Source: Polaribacter butkevichii
GTDB taxonomy: Bacteria > Bacteroidota > Bacteroidia > Flavobacteriales > Flavobacteriaceae
Direction: 5' to 3'
DNA length: 64,000 bases
NCBI RefSeq assembly: GCF_038024105.1
Contig: NZ_CP150661.1
Coordinates: 558,001-622,000 of the forward strand
Shown: positions 54,914 through 63,815 of the stretch, piece after piece
How the letters are laid out: each line of letters begins with the position of its first letter
How positions within the stretch are numbered: the first letter of the stretch is position 1
Notes under the pieces: generated by a model
Databases searched by the model: none
What the model saw: the letters and a program-made list of their open reading frames with translations, nothing else
Told to the model about the DNA's origin: nothing
Made by a program: the position numbers and the translations under genes

Positions 54914-55680
54914 GAAACTATTACAAAATTTGATGAAGCTTTAACGCATTTATTAGGTATAACACCCACTTATAAAAGTGTAGATAATTTGCTAGGAGAG
55001 GAGCAACAATTGGCTTTTGTACAAGCATTTAGAAGAGTTTTAAGAACTAAAAATGTATTAGAATCTTATGTAGATTTTAATTGGGAAGATTTAGGAATTG
55101 ATGAACAAACTTTTGAAGATTATAAAAGCAAATATTTAGATTTACACGAAACCATAAAAACAAATAATCCAGCTCAAAAAACTTCAATTTTAAACGATAT
55201 TGATTTTGAATTAGAATTAATTCATAGAGATCAAATTAATGTGGTTTATATTTTACAGTTATTAGCCAGATTAAAAACTACAAACAAATCTGAAGCGCAA
55301 AAACAGAAAAAAGCTATCATAGATTTATTAGGCGGTGAAATTACGTTAAGAAGTAAACGAGAATTGATAGAAAAGTTATTGAGGAAAATTTACCACTTAT
55401 TAATGATGTAGATGCAATAACTGATGAATTTGAAAAGTTCTGGCAACAAGAACGAGTTTTAGCATTATCAAAAATTTGTGAAGAAGAAAATTTAGACCAA
55501 CAACAATTCAATGCTTTAATTGATAGTTATGTGTATAACGGACAAGAACCAATTAGACAAGACGTTTTTAAATGTTTAGAAAATAGACCAAGTATTTTAA
55601 AGGCTCGTGAAATTGGTGAAAGAATTATATCAATAATGAAAAAATTCATTGATGTATTTGTTACAGGAATGACTGCGTAA
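54914..55680 (+). pseudogene. hsdR: hsdR relic: C-terminal part of a type I restriction subunit
   Basis: The reading frame starts abruptly (KFDEALTHLLGITPTYKSVD, LLGEEQQLAFVQAFRRVL) with no helicase or nuclease domain upstream. At about 55373 a T is missing: AAGTTATTGAGG replaces the expected AAGTTTATTGAGG. The C-terminus continues in the next frame as IEENLPLINDVDAITDEFEK through GERIISIMKKFIDVFVTGMTA to 55680. It matches the HsdR C-terminal domain that binds the methylase core. It is a truncated, frameshifted remnant, so the type I system here cannot work. Confidence 0.85.
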
Positions 55681-56191
55681 TTTATAACCTTCAATATTGA
55701 ACTCGTTTTTATTCAAATAAAGTTAGATTATTACTATCTGTAGAATCTCGTATTTGAAAATTATTTGACCATTATACCGAATATTCAATTCTAGTGCCAA
55801 CTAGAAAAACGGATTTTATGTTATTTCATACATTATTTGTTATTGGATTGAATACATAACATTTATACTACAATCATAGAACACAATTAACTTGTTAGAT
55901 ATTAAAATATTATCGTATAATTGCATTATATAAATCTGTACTATAATGTTCTGCGTTATGTAACTTGAGCTTTGGCTAAAAGCGAAAGTTGTTACTACTG
56001 TTTCTTAAAAAAATTTCTTCTAAAAAGCTTCTTTAAAAATGTAATGAAATACTCTTTGCCCGAAGCGACGATAGGAGCGAAGTGGGAATGTGTATGAAAT
56101 GGCTAATTTATCTAACGATTTAATTTTATCTCAAAATGTGATATATATTTAAATAATATTGCTATTTTTATTTTTCAAATTTCTGTGTATT
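55681..56191. other. Junction region between the hsdR relic and the defence operon
   Basis: 511 bases without a gene. It contains TACATAACATTTATACTACA at 55854 onward and CGTTATGTAA at 55954-55963, whose exact reverse complement occurs on the far side of the operon. Also present is a GC-richer segment GCCCGAAGCGACGATAGGAG near 56058. No exact TAnnTTTG promoter for the operon is seen. Confidence 0.5.
55954..55963 (+). repeat. Left 10-bp inverted boundary repeat of the defence cassette
   Basis: CGTTATGTAA. Its reverse complement TTACATAACG occurs at 63185-63194. In both copies, read in the same sense, an ATTATAG follows within 5-8 bases and weaker similarity extends ~25 bases further. Confidence 0.5.
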
Positions 56192-56392
56192 ATGAATCGT
56201 ATTAAAGAGGTACTTGAAGAGAAAGGTATTAAACAAGTTTGGCTAGCTGAAAAGTTGGGTAAAAGTTATAATATGGTTAACTCTTACGTGCAAAACAGAA
56301 GACAACCTACTTTAGGAGTTCTAAATCAAGTTGCTGAAATTCTGGATATTGATGTTACAGATTTAATAGTTTCAAACAAAACTGATAATTAA
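56192..56392 (+). CDS. Small XRE/Cro-type DNA-binding regulator
   Basis: A 66-aa helix-turn-helix protein (MNRIKEVLEEKGIKQVWLAE, LGKSYNMVNSYVQNRRQPTL), in size and fold like the controller proteins of restriction-modification systems. I start it at the ATG 56192; the frame is open 11 codons upstream but with hydrophobic nonsense. It is the first gene of the six-gene operon, with its stop one base before the next ATG. A job in timing or repressing the operon is likely. The operator is not identified. Confidence 0.85.
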   Translation: MNRIKEVLEEKGIKQVWLAEKLGKSYNMVNSYVQNRRQPTLGVLNQVAEILDIDVTDLIVSNKTDN

Positions 56393-56393
56393 A

Positions 56394-58649
56394 ATGACAG
56401 AGAAAGAATTAATAAAAAAGCTTGAGTTAGTTTTAGAAAAAGAGCCAAATAATTATTCAAAAATTCTTGAATTATCTTCGTCTATAGCTGAATTTGATAA
56501 AGAGAACGTTAGGTTTTCAGTTGATGCAGGTGTTATAAATAGACTTGGAAAAGAACTTGTTGGAAGACACGAAACTGCTGTTTCTGAATTAGTCAAAAAT
56601 TCTTATGATGCAGATGCATTAACGGTTGATTTATATTTTAAAGATTGTGATAAACCAGGAGGCACACTAACAATTGAGGATTCTGGATTAGGAATGACAA
56701 GAGAACAGTTGGTTAAAGGCTTTATGACTATTTCATCTAGTGATAAAATACACAATCCTAAATCTCCAAGATACAATAGGACTAGAGCAGGACAAAAAGG
56801 AATTGGACGATTTGCAACCCAAAGAATAGGTCAAGAATTAACAATCGTTACTCAAACATTAAAATCAGATAAAGCACTTAAGGTGACTATTGATTGGGAT
56901 AAATATGAGATGGATTCTAATTTACTTTTGATATCAAATACTATTGAAGAAGTAGAAAAAGAAAAAGAGGAAGGTACGACTCTAACTATTAAAAATGTGA
57001 GAGATTCTTGGTCAGATTCAATGATAAGAAGAGCATATAAATATATTACAGATTTACTTCAACCTTTTCCTTTATCAGACCGATTCGAAGAAAGTACTAA
57101 TGATCCAGGATTTAAAGTTACCTTTTATAGAGACAACATTATAGTAGTTGACGAACAAAGTGCTTTTTTTCAACATGCATTAGCTGAAATTGAAGCATAT
57201 GTTGACGAAGAAGGACAAGGTTATTATTCCTTTAAGAGTGATAAACTTTCCATTTCTGAAGAAGTGTATTTAATTGGGAAGAAAGAAAGAGAAGATAAAT
57301 TTCATTCACTTAAAAATGTTCATTTTAAGGCATATTATTTTGTGTGGAATGCTGGTTATATTTCAAGATCTGTAGAAAAACATATAAGAGAAAATGCTCG
57401 TGAATATGGTGGAGTACGTTTATATCGAAATGGTTTTAGGGTATTGCCATATGGTGAACCTCAAAATGATTGGTTAAGATTGGATGCATCTGTTGCACGA
57501 AGAAGTATAATTGCTCCTCATGCTAATATCAATTTCTTTGGTTTTGTTGAAGTTATTGATAGAGATGGAGAATATTTCCAAGAGCAATCAAGTAGAGAAG
57601 GGCTATTAGAAAATGAGTCTTTAGATGAACTTAAAGATTTTGGTTATAAAGTTTTAACCGATGTTGCAATTAAAGTTTCTCATGCAAGAGAACGAAAAGG
57701 AACTGCAGGACAAAAAGGTTGGGATAAGAAAACTACCAAAGACGTTATAAAGGAAGTAAAGAAAGAATTTGATGAAATTAGTAAAGACGACAAAGGTAAT
57801 ATTACTGTTAAATTAAAAACTATTAGCAAAAAGCTTGAAGAGTTAGAGGAAGTGGAGGAAAAGGAAACTTTGGAAAGAGAAGCAAAAGCAAAAGAGTTAC
57901 TTAAGGAAATACAATTACTAAGAATTTTAGCAAGCTTAGGTCTTACAATTGGCGAATTTGTTCATGAAGTTAATCATTATGAGCCTGCTTTTAAATATGA
58001 TGCTGAATTTTTAACCAATTTAATAAAAGATACAGAAGGGAAAAAAGCTGGAATTCGATTGCAAAAAAATCTTGAAGCATTTACTGTTTATACTTCTTTC
58101 TTTAAAGATGCTATTTCAAAAAATGTAAATAGAGAATTAGAACCTATAGAATTAAGAGAACCCGTTTCAAATTTTATAGAAATAATAACACCAGATTTAA
58201 TAAGAAGCAATATTAATTTTGAAAAACCAGAGTTCATAGGATATAATTTATTTACCTGTCCTATGCATTCATCGGAATGGGCTTCAATCTTATTTAACTT
58301 TTATACAAATGCAAAAAAAGCAATTGCAAAAAAAGCTACTACAGGTAAGATTGCTATAGAAGCTGGAAAAATTAAAGATAAAGTATATCTTGAATTTTCA
58401 GATAATGGTATTGGTATTGCACCAGATAAAGAGGATGAGATTTTTGAAGCATTTTATACAACTAGTAATCCATCTGGAAGTTCTTCAACAGAACTTGAAG
58501 AACTTTCAGGAACAGGATTAGGTCTTAAAATAGTTAAAGATATAATAGAAGGCTATGGAGGAGAAGTTTTTGTAACTAAACCAAAAGAAAATTACAAAAC
58601 TACTATAAGGATTGAATTGCCTAAAACAAACATAGAAGATTATGAGTAA
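56394..58649 (+). CDS. Dual-GHKL ATPase: MORC/Hsp90-like N-terminal domain plus histidine-kinase-like C-terminal domain
   Basis: A 751-aa cytosolic protein. The first GHKL ATPase has N-box ELVKNSYDAD (65-74), DSGLGM (96-101) and the lid GQKGIGRFA (133-141). It is followed by an S5-like transducer with GGVRLYRNGFRVLPYGEP (339-356). A charged coiled coil (~440-510) leads to a HisKA-like element FVHEVNHYEP with H524. A second, kinase-type HATPase follows: N-box FNFYTNAKKA (N639), DNGIGIA (670-676), FEAFYTT and GTGLGL (706-711). Two complete GHKL sites in one chain are unusual. The gene overlaps the receiver-like gene by 8 bases, so signalling to it, perhaps phosphotransfer, is the natural inference. 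Confidence 0.88.
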   Translation: MTEKELIKKLELVLEKEPNNYSKILELSSSIAEFDKENVRFSVDAGVINRLGKELVGRHETAVSELVKNSYDADALTVDLYFKDCDKPGGTLTIEDSGLGMTREQLVKGFMTISSSDKIHNPKSPRYNRTRAGQKGIGRFATQRIGQELTIVTQTLKSDKALKVTIDWDKYEMDSNLLLISNTIEEVEKEKEEGTTLTIKNVRDSWSDSMIRRAYKYITDLLQPFPLSDRFEESTNDPGFKVTFYRDNIIVVDEQSAFFQHALAEIEAYVDEEGQGYYSFKSDKLSISEEVYLIGKKEREDKFHSLKNVHFKAYYFVWNAGYISRSVEKHIRENAREYGGVRLYRNGFRVLPYGEPQNDWLRLDASVARRSIIAPHANINFFGFVEVIDRDGEYFQEQSSREGLLENESLDELKDFGYKVLTDVAIKVSHARERKGTAGQKGWDKKTTKDVIKEVKKEFDEISKDDKGNITVKLKTISKKLEELEEVEEKETLEREAKAKELLKEIQLLRILASLGLTIGEFVHEVNHYEPAFKYDAEFLTNLIKDTEGKKAGIRLQKNLEAFTVYTSFFKDAISKNVNRELEPIELREPVSNFIEIITPDLIRSNINFEKPEFIGYNLFTCPMHSSEWASILFNFYTNAKKAIAKKATTGKIAIEAGKIKDKVYLEFSDNGIGIAPDKEDEIFEAFYTTSNPSGSSSTELEELSGTGLGLKIVKDIIEGYGGEVFVTKPKENYKTTIRIELPKTNIEDYE

Positions 58650-59799
58650 ATATAAAGTATTCTATTTAGATGATGAAAAAGAGGATTTAACTATTCCTTA
58701 CAAAAAAAAATTAGAGATAACAGATCTTTTAGATATCAGCTTAAACAAACCATATAATTTTGAAAAAGAGTTAGATAGATTAATTGAAGAACTTAAAAGT
58801 TGTGATGCTTTAATATTAGATTTACAATTGGATGGTCCTCAAGAAGATGATTCAAATAAAGAAGGAAAAGATGGTAAAGAAAATAATGCTAATGAAGATG
58901 AAAAAAAATTTAAGGTAAGATATCAAGCTCCTCCTTTAGCACAAATGATAAGAACCTTGGCTTCAGAAGGTGCTATACCTGATTTACCAATTATACTGTG
59001 CTCAACAGAAGACAAAGTGAAAGATTCTTTTAATAGAGATTTTACTAGTCATGATTTATTTGATTGGACTTTTTTAAAAGATGATATTGATGTAGAAACT
59101 ATTAATAAAATAGTTTCTTTAATTGTTGGTTATCAGACATTAAATAAAAACAAAAAAGATTTTTCTACTTCTTTAGGTAGAGATTATAATGAATTAGACC
59201 AAAGAATTTTATCAAGATTCATAATTGAAGATAATCCACCTACTCATGAAATAGCTAGAGTAATATTCAAAGATATTGTGCAACCTACAGGTTTGTTAAT
59301 TAATGAAAGTACACTAGCCGCTAGGTTAGGTGTAGATATGTCTAAAAATGTAGAATATTGGAATAAATTTATTGATAAATATTTTTCTAAAACAAAGTAT
59401 GATGGAGTTTTTCATACAAGTTGGAATAGATGGTGGAATGATAGAATAAATGATGTTTTTGAAGAAATCACTAATGAAAACCTTGCTAGTTTAGATGCTA
59501 CTTCAAGAGTTTCGTTATTAATTGAAAAAACAGAATTTAAGGATTTAATAGTTGCTGAACCAATAAAACTTTTTGAAAGTAATAATTATTGGAATATATG
59601 TGAAATAACGAAAAAACCACTTGACCCTTTTGAAGGGTTTAAAATTAGTGGAAAAGAAGAACCAAAACCTTGGCAAGATTATGCATATGTATCTTTATTT
59701 GCGTATGTTACTAAACCAGATTCTATTAATAAAAAGGGAATAAAAATACATCCATCAGATTCTGAAAGAATGAGAGTTGAAAGAAAAAAAATAGATTAA
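58642..59799 (+). CDS. Divergent receiver-domain protein with uncharacterised C-terminal domain
   Basis: A 385-aa protein. Residues 1-150 resemble a response-regulator receiver: acidic pair D10-D11 in VFYLDDEKED, candidate phospho-Asp D60 in ALILDLQLDGP, Ser/Thr in IILCSTEDK (121-122) and Lys in TFLKDD (146). A ~30-residue acidic low-complexity insert (66-95; ...EDDSNKEGKDGKENN...) splits the domain after the Asp. Residues 150-385 match no family I know (HTSWNRWWNDRI; YWNICEITKKPLDPFEGF). It has no DNA-binding motif, so it is probably an effector or adaptor rather than a transcription factor. The next gene starts directly at its stop. Confidence 0.8.
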   Translation: MSKYKVFYLDDEKEDLTIPYKKKLEITDLLDISLNKPYNFEKELDRLIEELKSCDALILDLQLDGPQEDDSNKEGKDGKENNANEDEKKFKVRYQAPPLAQMIRTLASEGAIPDLPIILCSTEDKVKDSFNRDFTSHDLFDWTFLKDDIDVETINKIVSLIVGYQTLNKNKKDFSTSLGRDYNELDQRILSRFIIEDNPPTHEIARVIFKDIVQPTGLLINESTLAARLGVDMSKNVEYWNKFIDKYFSKTKYDGVFHTSWNRWWNDRINDVFEEITNENLASLDATSRVSLLIEKTEFKDLIVAEPIKLFESNNYWNICEITKKPLDPFEGFKISGKEEPKPWQDYAYVSLFAYVTKPDSINKKGIKIHPSDSERMRVERKKID

Positions 59800-60564
59800 A
59801 TGACAATCGATCCAAAAAATAAAAAATATCGATTAGAATTAGCTAACGAATTAACTTTGTTGAAAAGAGCTTTAGAAAAATGCTCGATAAGTCTTAAATC
59901 AATTGGAGCAATCGACAGAGCTATAAAAGAACTTAAAAACGAGAAAAGCCTACCTCTTGGTACTAATTTAAGCTGGGGATATAAAATTAGTGGATTTGCT
60001 ATGGAAATAGATGTTTCTAATAATATCCAATTTCCAAAAACTGTAAAAAAAGCAATATTAGACTTTAGTATTAATTTAAAAGGAGAGTATTATGATTTTA
60101 CAAAGGAGTTTAAAGACCCTTTTAAACACCTAGAATTTAATATAATTGTTGAAGGTAAATCTAGAAAACGAAAAGATCATATTCTTTCTTATCATTTAGA
60201 TAGGCATATTGAAGAAGGTAATCCTTCAAATGAAGTACACCCAATATATCATTTTCAAATGGGAGGAAGGAAGTTAGATGGATATCATGGTAATGGTAAA
60301 AATTTTGGAAATCAATTGATATTAGATAATCCAAGATTTATGCATTATCCTATGGATTTTATATCAGGGTTAGATTTTGTATTATCTAATTTTTCACCAA
60401 CTATATGGCGTCAATTAAAAAAAGACCATGCATACAATAGGATTTTAAAGAGTTCACAAGAAAGAACAATAAGGCCTTTTGTGGCTAGTTTAGCCAATCA
60501 TTTTGGTTTTCATACAATAAACAAAGATTGGAACTGTAAAGATATTTGTCCTCAAATAATATGA
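59800..60564 (+). CDS. Unrecognised protein of the defence operon
   Basis: A 254-aa soluble protein. The N-terminal ~70 residues are helical. A beta-rich middle (FAMEIDVSNNIQFPKTVKKA, HLEFNIIVEG) and a His-rich region follow: SYHLDRHIEEG, HPIYHFQMGGRKLDGYHGNG, and PRFMHYPMDFISGLDFVLSN then FSPTIW. The histidine cluster could be a metal or catalytic site. I recognise no family and no classical nuclease motif. It is translationally linked: it starts at the preceding stop, and its own stop overlaps the methylase ATG (ATGA). Confidence 0.7.
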   Translation: MTIDPKNKKYRLELANELTLLKRALEKCSISLKSIGAIDRAIKELKNEKSLPLGTNLSWGYKISGFAMEIDVSNNIQFPKTVKKAILDFSINLKGEYYDFTKEFKDPFKHLEFNIIVEGKSRKRKDHILSYHLDRHIEEGNPSNEVHPIYHFQMGGRKLDGYHGNGKNFGNQLILDNPRFMHYPMDFISGLDFVLSNFSPTIWRQLKKDHAYNRILKSSQERTIRPFVASLANHFGFHTINKDWNCKDICPQII

Positions 60565-62462
60565 ATAAGTCTAAATTAAATAAATTTTTAAATAACTACT
60601 CTAAAGAAATTTTGGAAGTAGATAGATTGCTTGTTTCTTCTTTTTTAAATACTAATAATATTAACATAGTTCACAATGATTTTATTAATAATTATTTAAT
60701 CAGCTATATAGACGAAGATTATTCTGATTTTCTAGATTTTAATTCAAAAATTAATATAAACACACTTGAAGATTTAATTTCAGCTTTTGAATTTGTTATA
60801 TCGCCAGAAGACAAAGTTATTACAGGAGCTGTTTACACGCCTAAAAATATACGAGACTATATCATAGAAAGCACTTTTAATAAATGGGAAGGAAATATTG
60901 AAGATGTAATTTGTGCTGATATTGCATGTGGTTGTGGTGGTTTTCTTTTAACAGTTTCTAATTATATCAAAAATAATAGTAATAAAGATTTCAATGAAAT
61001 TTACAATGAAAATTTATTTGGTATTGACATTGCAAATTATAGCATTAATAGAGCAAAAATACTTTTAAGTTTAAATGCCATAATACAAGGAGAAGACGCT
61101 AATTTTAATTTTAACTTTCATACGGGAAACACTTTAAGTTTTGATATTAATAATGCATTTAATCACACTATTAATAGTTTCGACATTATCGTTGGAAATC
61201 CTCCTTATGTATGCTCTAGAAATATGGATGAAGAATCTTTATCTCTAGTTAAAAACTGGAGTGTTGGAAATAGTGGTCATCCAGATTTATATATTCCTTT
61301 CTTTGAAATTGGTGTTGAAAATCTATCTCCGAATGGAGTTTTAGGCTACATAACAGTCAATTCTTTCTTTAAAAGTATAAATGGTAGAGCATTACGGAAA
61401 TATATTTCTAACAAAAAACTATCATTTAAAATTGTTGATTTTGGAGGCGAGCAAATATTTGAAGCATATAACACTTATACCTGTTTATGTTTTATCCAAA
61501 ATGATACTTCTAATGGAATCTATTATAAGCGAAAGGAAAGTAAATCATTATTTGAAATAAACGAAAATGATTTCTATTTTATCGAATATGAAAGTATTGA
61601 TGATTGGAACGGTTGGAATTTAGTTGATAACGAATATGCGGAGAGGTTAATATCGATTATAGAGAATACAGGAATTCATTTTTTTGATAAATACCAAACA
61701 AGAAATGGTATAGCTACACTTAAAAATAAAGTTTTTAAGTTCACACCAGTTAGAGAAGACAATGAGTATTATTATAGAAAAGAAAAAGGGGAGGAGGAAG
61801 TTAGAATTGAAAGAGGAATTTGTCGTTCGATTATTAATTCTAATAGTATTGAAAGTCAAGAATCATTATTAGCAAATAGAGAAGTTATCATTTTTCCTTA
61901 CTATTATACTAATGAAATCAGAAATGTAATTGAAGAAGATGATTTTAGAATTAATTTCCCAAGTGCTTATAGCTATTTAGAATCGAATAGAAGTTTGCTT
62001 TCAAAACGAGATAAGGGAAAAAGAGATTATGAAGCTTGGTATGCATACGGAAGAACACAATCCTTAGATATAAAAGGACTTAAACTGTTTTTTCCACACA
62101 TAACAGATTCTCCAAATTTTGTTATCACGGAAGATAGAGATTTACTATTTTATAACGGTTTAGCTGCGTTTTCAGAAGATATAAATGAATTAAGAATATT
62201 AAAATCCATTTTAGAAACAGATATATTTTGGTTTTACATATCACAAACAAGTAAATATTATATTTCTAATCATAGATCAATAAGCAAAAACTATATTAAG
62301 AAGTTCGGAATACCAAAGTTTACCGCAGATGAGAAAAATTATATCTTGAATCATAATAATAAAGATGATATAAAATTCTTAATTGAATCCAAATATTATA
62401 ATAGACTTGATAATTATGAAAATGAATTAAGGTTAGAAAATAATACTCCAGTACCAATTTAA
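60561..62462 (+). CDS. Eco57I-like N6-adenine DNA methyltransferase with target-recognition domain
   Basis: A 633-aa methylase. Motif X TGAVYTPKNIRDY (88-100), motif I ADIACGCGGF (119-128) for AdoMet, and motif IV NPPYV (213-217) for adenine flipping and catalysis are present. The ~300-residue C-terminal half (NGIATLKNKVFKFTPVRED, AYGRTQSLDIKGLKLFFPH, then SKYYISNHRSISKNYIKKFG) resembles TaqI/Eco57I specificity regions. I see no nuclease motif in the N-terminal 85 residues, so restriction, if any, comes from partners. I start at ATG 60561, which overlaps the upstream stop by four bases; the open frame before it is not family-like. Confidence 0.9.
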   Translation: MNKSKLNKFLNNYSKEILEVDRLLVSSFLNTNNINIVHNDFINNYLISYIDEDYSDFLDFNSKININTLEDLISAFEFVISPEDKVITGAVYTPKNIRDYIIESTFNKWEGNIEDVICADIACGCGGFLLTVSNYIKNNSNKDFNEIYNENLFGIDIANYSINRAKILLSLNAIIQGEDANFNFNFHTGNTLSFDINNAFNHTINSFDIIVGNPPYVCSRNMDEESLSLVKNWSVGNSGHPDLYIPFFEIGVENLSPNGVLGYITVNSFFKSINGRALRKYISNKKLSFKIVDFGGEQIFEAYNTYTCLCFIQNDTSNGIYYKRKESKSLFEINENDFYFIEYESIDDWNGWNLVDNEYAERLISIIENTGIHFFDKYQTRNGIATLKNKVFKFTPVREDNEYYYRKEKGEEEVRIERGICRSIINSNSIESQESLLANREVIIFPYYYTNEIRNVIEEDDFRINFPSAYSYLESNRSLLSKRDKGKRDYEAWYAYGRTQSLDIKGLKLFFPHITDSPNFVITEDRDLLFYNGLAAFSEDINELRILKSILETDIFWFYISQTSKYYISNHRSISKNYIKKFGIPKFTADEKNYILNHNNKDDIKFLIESKYYNRLDNYENELRLENNTPVPI

Positions 62463-62475
62463 AATATTAAAATAT

Positions 62476-62658
62476 ATGGCTTATCCAGAACGCAAACCAA
62501 TTTATGAGACTTACAAGAGAATAATTACAGACATAATAGATTCAAAAAAATATAAGGATTATGCAAATGGTGAAATAGATGCATTAGATAAGGAACTGTT
62601 AAGTGCTTTTAAAGAGATTCGAATTGCAATGATATCGAAGAAAGATTGGTCATCTTAA
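62476..62658 (+). CDS. Small helical protein ending the defence operon
   Basis: A 60-aa charged, mostly helical protein (MAYPERKPIYETYKRIITDI, DALDKELLSAFKEIRIAM). It starts 13 bases after the methylase stop and in the same direction, so it is probably the last gene of the operon. No family recognised; it could be a methylase or nuclease accessory or an immunity factor. Confidence 0.65.
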   Translation: MAYPERKPIYETYKRIITDIIDSKKYKDYANGEIDALDKELLSAFKEIRIAMISKKDWSS

Positions 62659-63644
62659 TATTATGTAAAATAGAATCTTGATGTTATACTTGGCCTCATA
62701 AAATTTTGGTTAAAACAATAGGAGAAATGAGCGTCCATATTTTAGGTGTTTGGTAATACTGTTTCTTAAGCGTTTCAATTATATAAAGGATTTCAAAACA
62801 GTCTTAACCAGTTACAATGTTTCCTAAAATATAGCGAATGAGCCGTTAATTGTTTCCAAAATTATATGCAGCCTTGAATTTTTGTTTCTTTTGTTTCAAG
62901 ACAAAAGATAATGAAACATTAAAAAAAGGATTAATTGAAGTTCTAAATATAACAAGTGCATAGAAATTATCTCGCAGAGTAATTTTATACTCTTGTGGCA
63001 AGCTTACGAGAATCGTCTAAATTTTTTTATTCCGTACATTTTATCGAATACGCGATTTTTAAATAAGAGTAAAAAGGTTAGCTTTTATTTTGGCGTTGGC
63101 AAGCGGCTGGAAATTGAGTTATAAATAAATTGCAATAAGCAATTTGATTTTATAAAAGCAATCGAGCGTTTGGTAGCGGCTATTTTACATAACGGCTAAT
63201 TATAGATACAAATGTTTTATAAACTCTGCGAAGCAAACCGCTTATTAGTTTAATGACCCAAGTTCCAATTATTCTTATGAAAACGAATGCTTCTGGGATA
63301 TTTTACATAATACTACATTATAGCTATCAAATGGACTCCTCTCATAAAATACCAATGATAACATTTGTACTATAATTTATATTATGTTAAATAGAGTTTT
63401 TAACAACACTCTTTTCTATAATAACCACCATTAATTTTAAACATGAAAAAAAAGTTATTTACAGACATATAATATTATCCACTATCTCTTCTTATTGTAA
63501 AAATGAAAGTTGAAATAAAAAACGATAAAAAAAAACTTATTATCACTCCTTTAAAAAGTGTTTAACTTAATAATTAAAATGTTAAACAAATATTATATCT
63601 TTACAATATCACTATAAAATTGAATCCAATAAAAATTTATCGAT
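62659..63644. other. Long gene-free region on the right side of the defence operon
   Basis: 986 bases with no supportable gene. It contains an imperfect hairpin around TTTCTTTTGTTTCAAGACAA (62884-62917), a small palindrome AAATTGCAATAAGCAATTT (63129 region), the right boundary repeat TTACATAACG (63185-63194) and a related TTACATAATACTACATTATA at 63304. ATAACATTTGTACTATAAT at 63358-63376 nearly copies 55856-55874 on the left side. The backbone resumes with a Lacal_2735-type gene. Confidence 0.55.
63185..63194 (-). repeat. Right 10-bp inverted boundary repeat of the defence cassette
   Basis: TTACATAACG, the exact reverse complement of 55954-55963, followed by GCTAATTATAG. A second, imperfect copy (TTACATAATACTACATTATA) lies ~120 bases further right. 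Confidence 0.5.
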
Positions 63645-63809
63645 ATGTTCGGAATATTTAAAAAGAAAACAGACAAAGAAACTTTATATAAACAATATCA
63701 AAAATTGACTAAAGAAGCGCATGCATTATCTACTAGCAACAGAAAATTAAGTGATCAAAAAGTATTTGAGGCTGAAGAAATAATGAAAAAGTTAGAGAAA
63801 ATTCAATAA
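63645..63809 (+). CDS. Lacal_2735-family small protein
   Basis: A 54-aa charged helical protein: MFGIFKKKTDKETLYKQYQK, then EAHALSTSNRKLSDQKVFEA and EEIMKKLEKIQ. It matches my memory of the short Lacal_2735 family restricted to Flavobacteriia (EAHxLSTxNRxxSDxKxxEA). Function unknown. It is followed after six bases by a TIGR03643-type gene, as part of the conserved backbone. Confidence 0.82.
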   Translation: MFGIFKKKTDKETLYKQYQKLTKEAHALSTSNRKLSDQKVFEAEEIMKKLEKIQ

Positions 63810-63815
63810 TAGCTT

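Noticed and set aside
55681..56191. Integron-type attC site at the left edge of the defence operon
   Set aside because: The CGTTATGTAA motif does not match the GTTRRRY/RYYYAAC attC core, and no integrase gene is visible.
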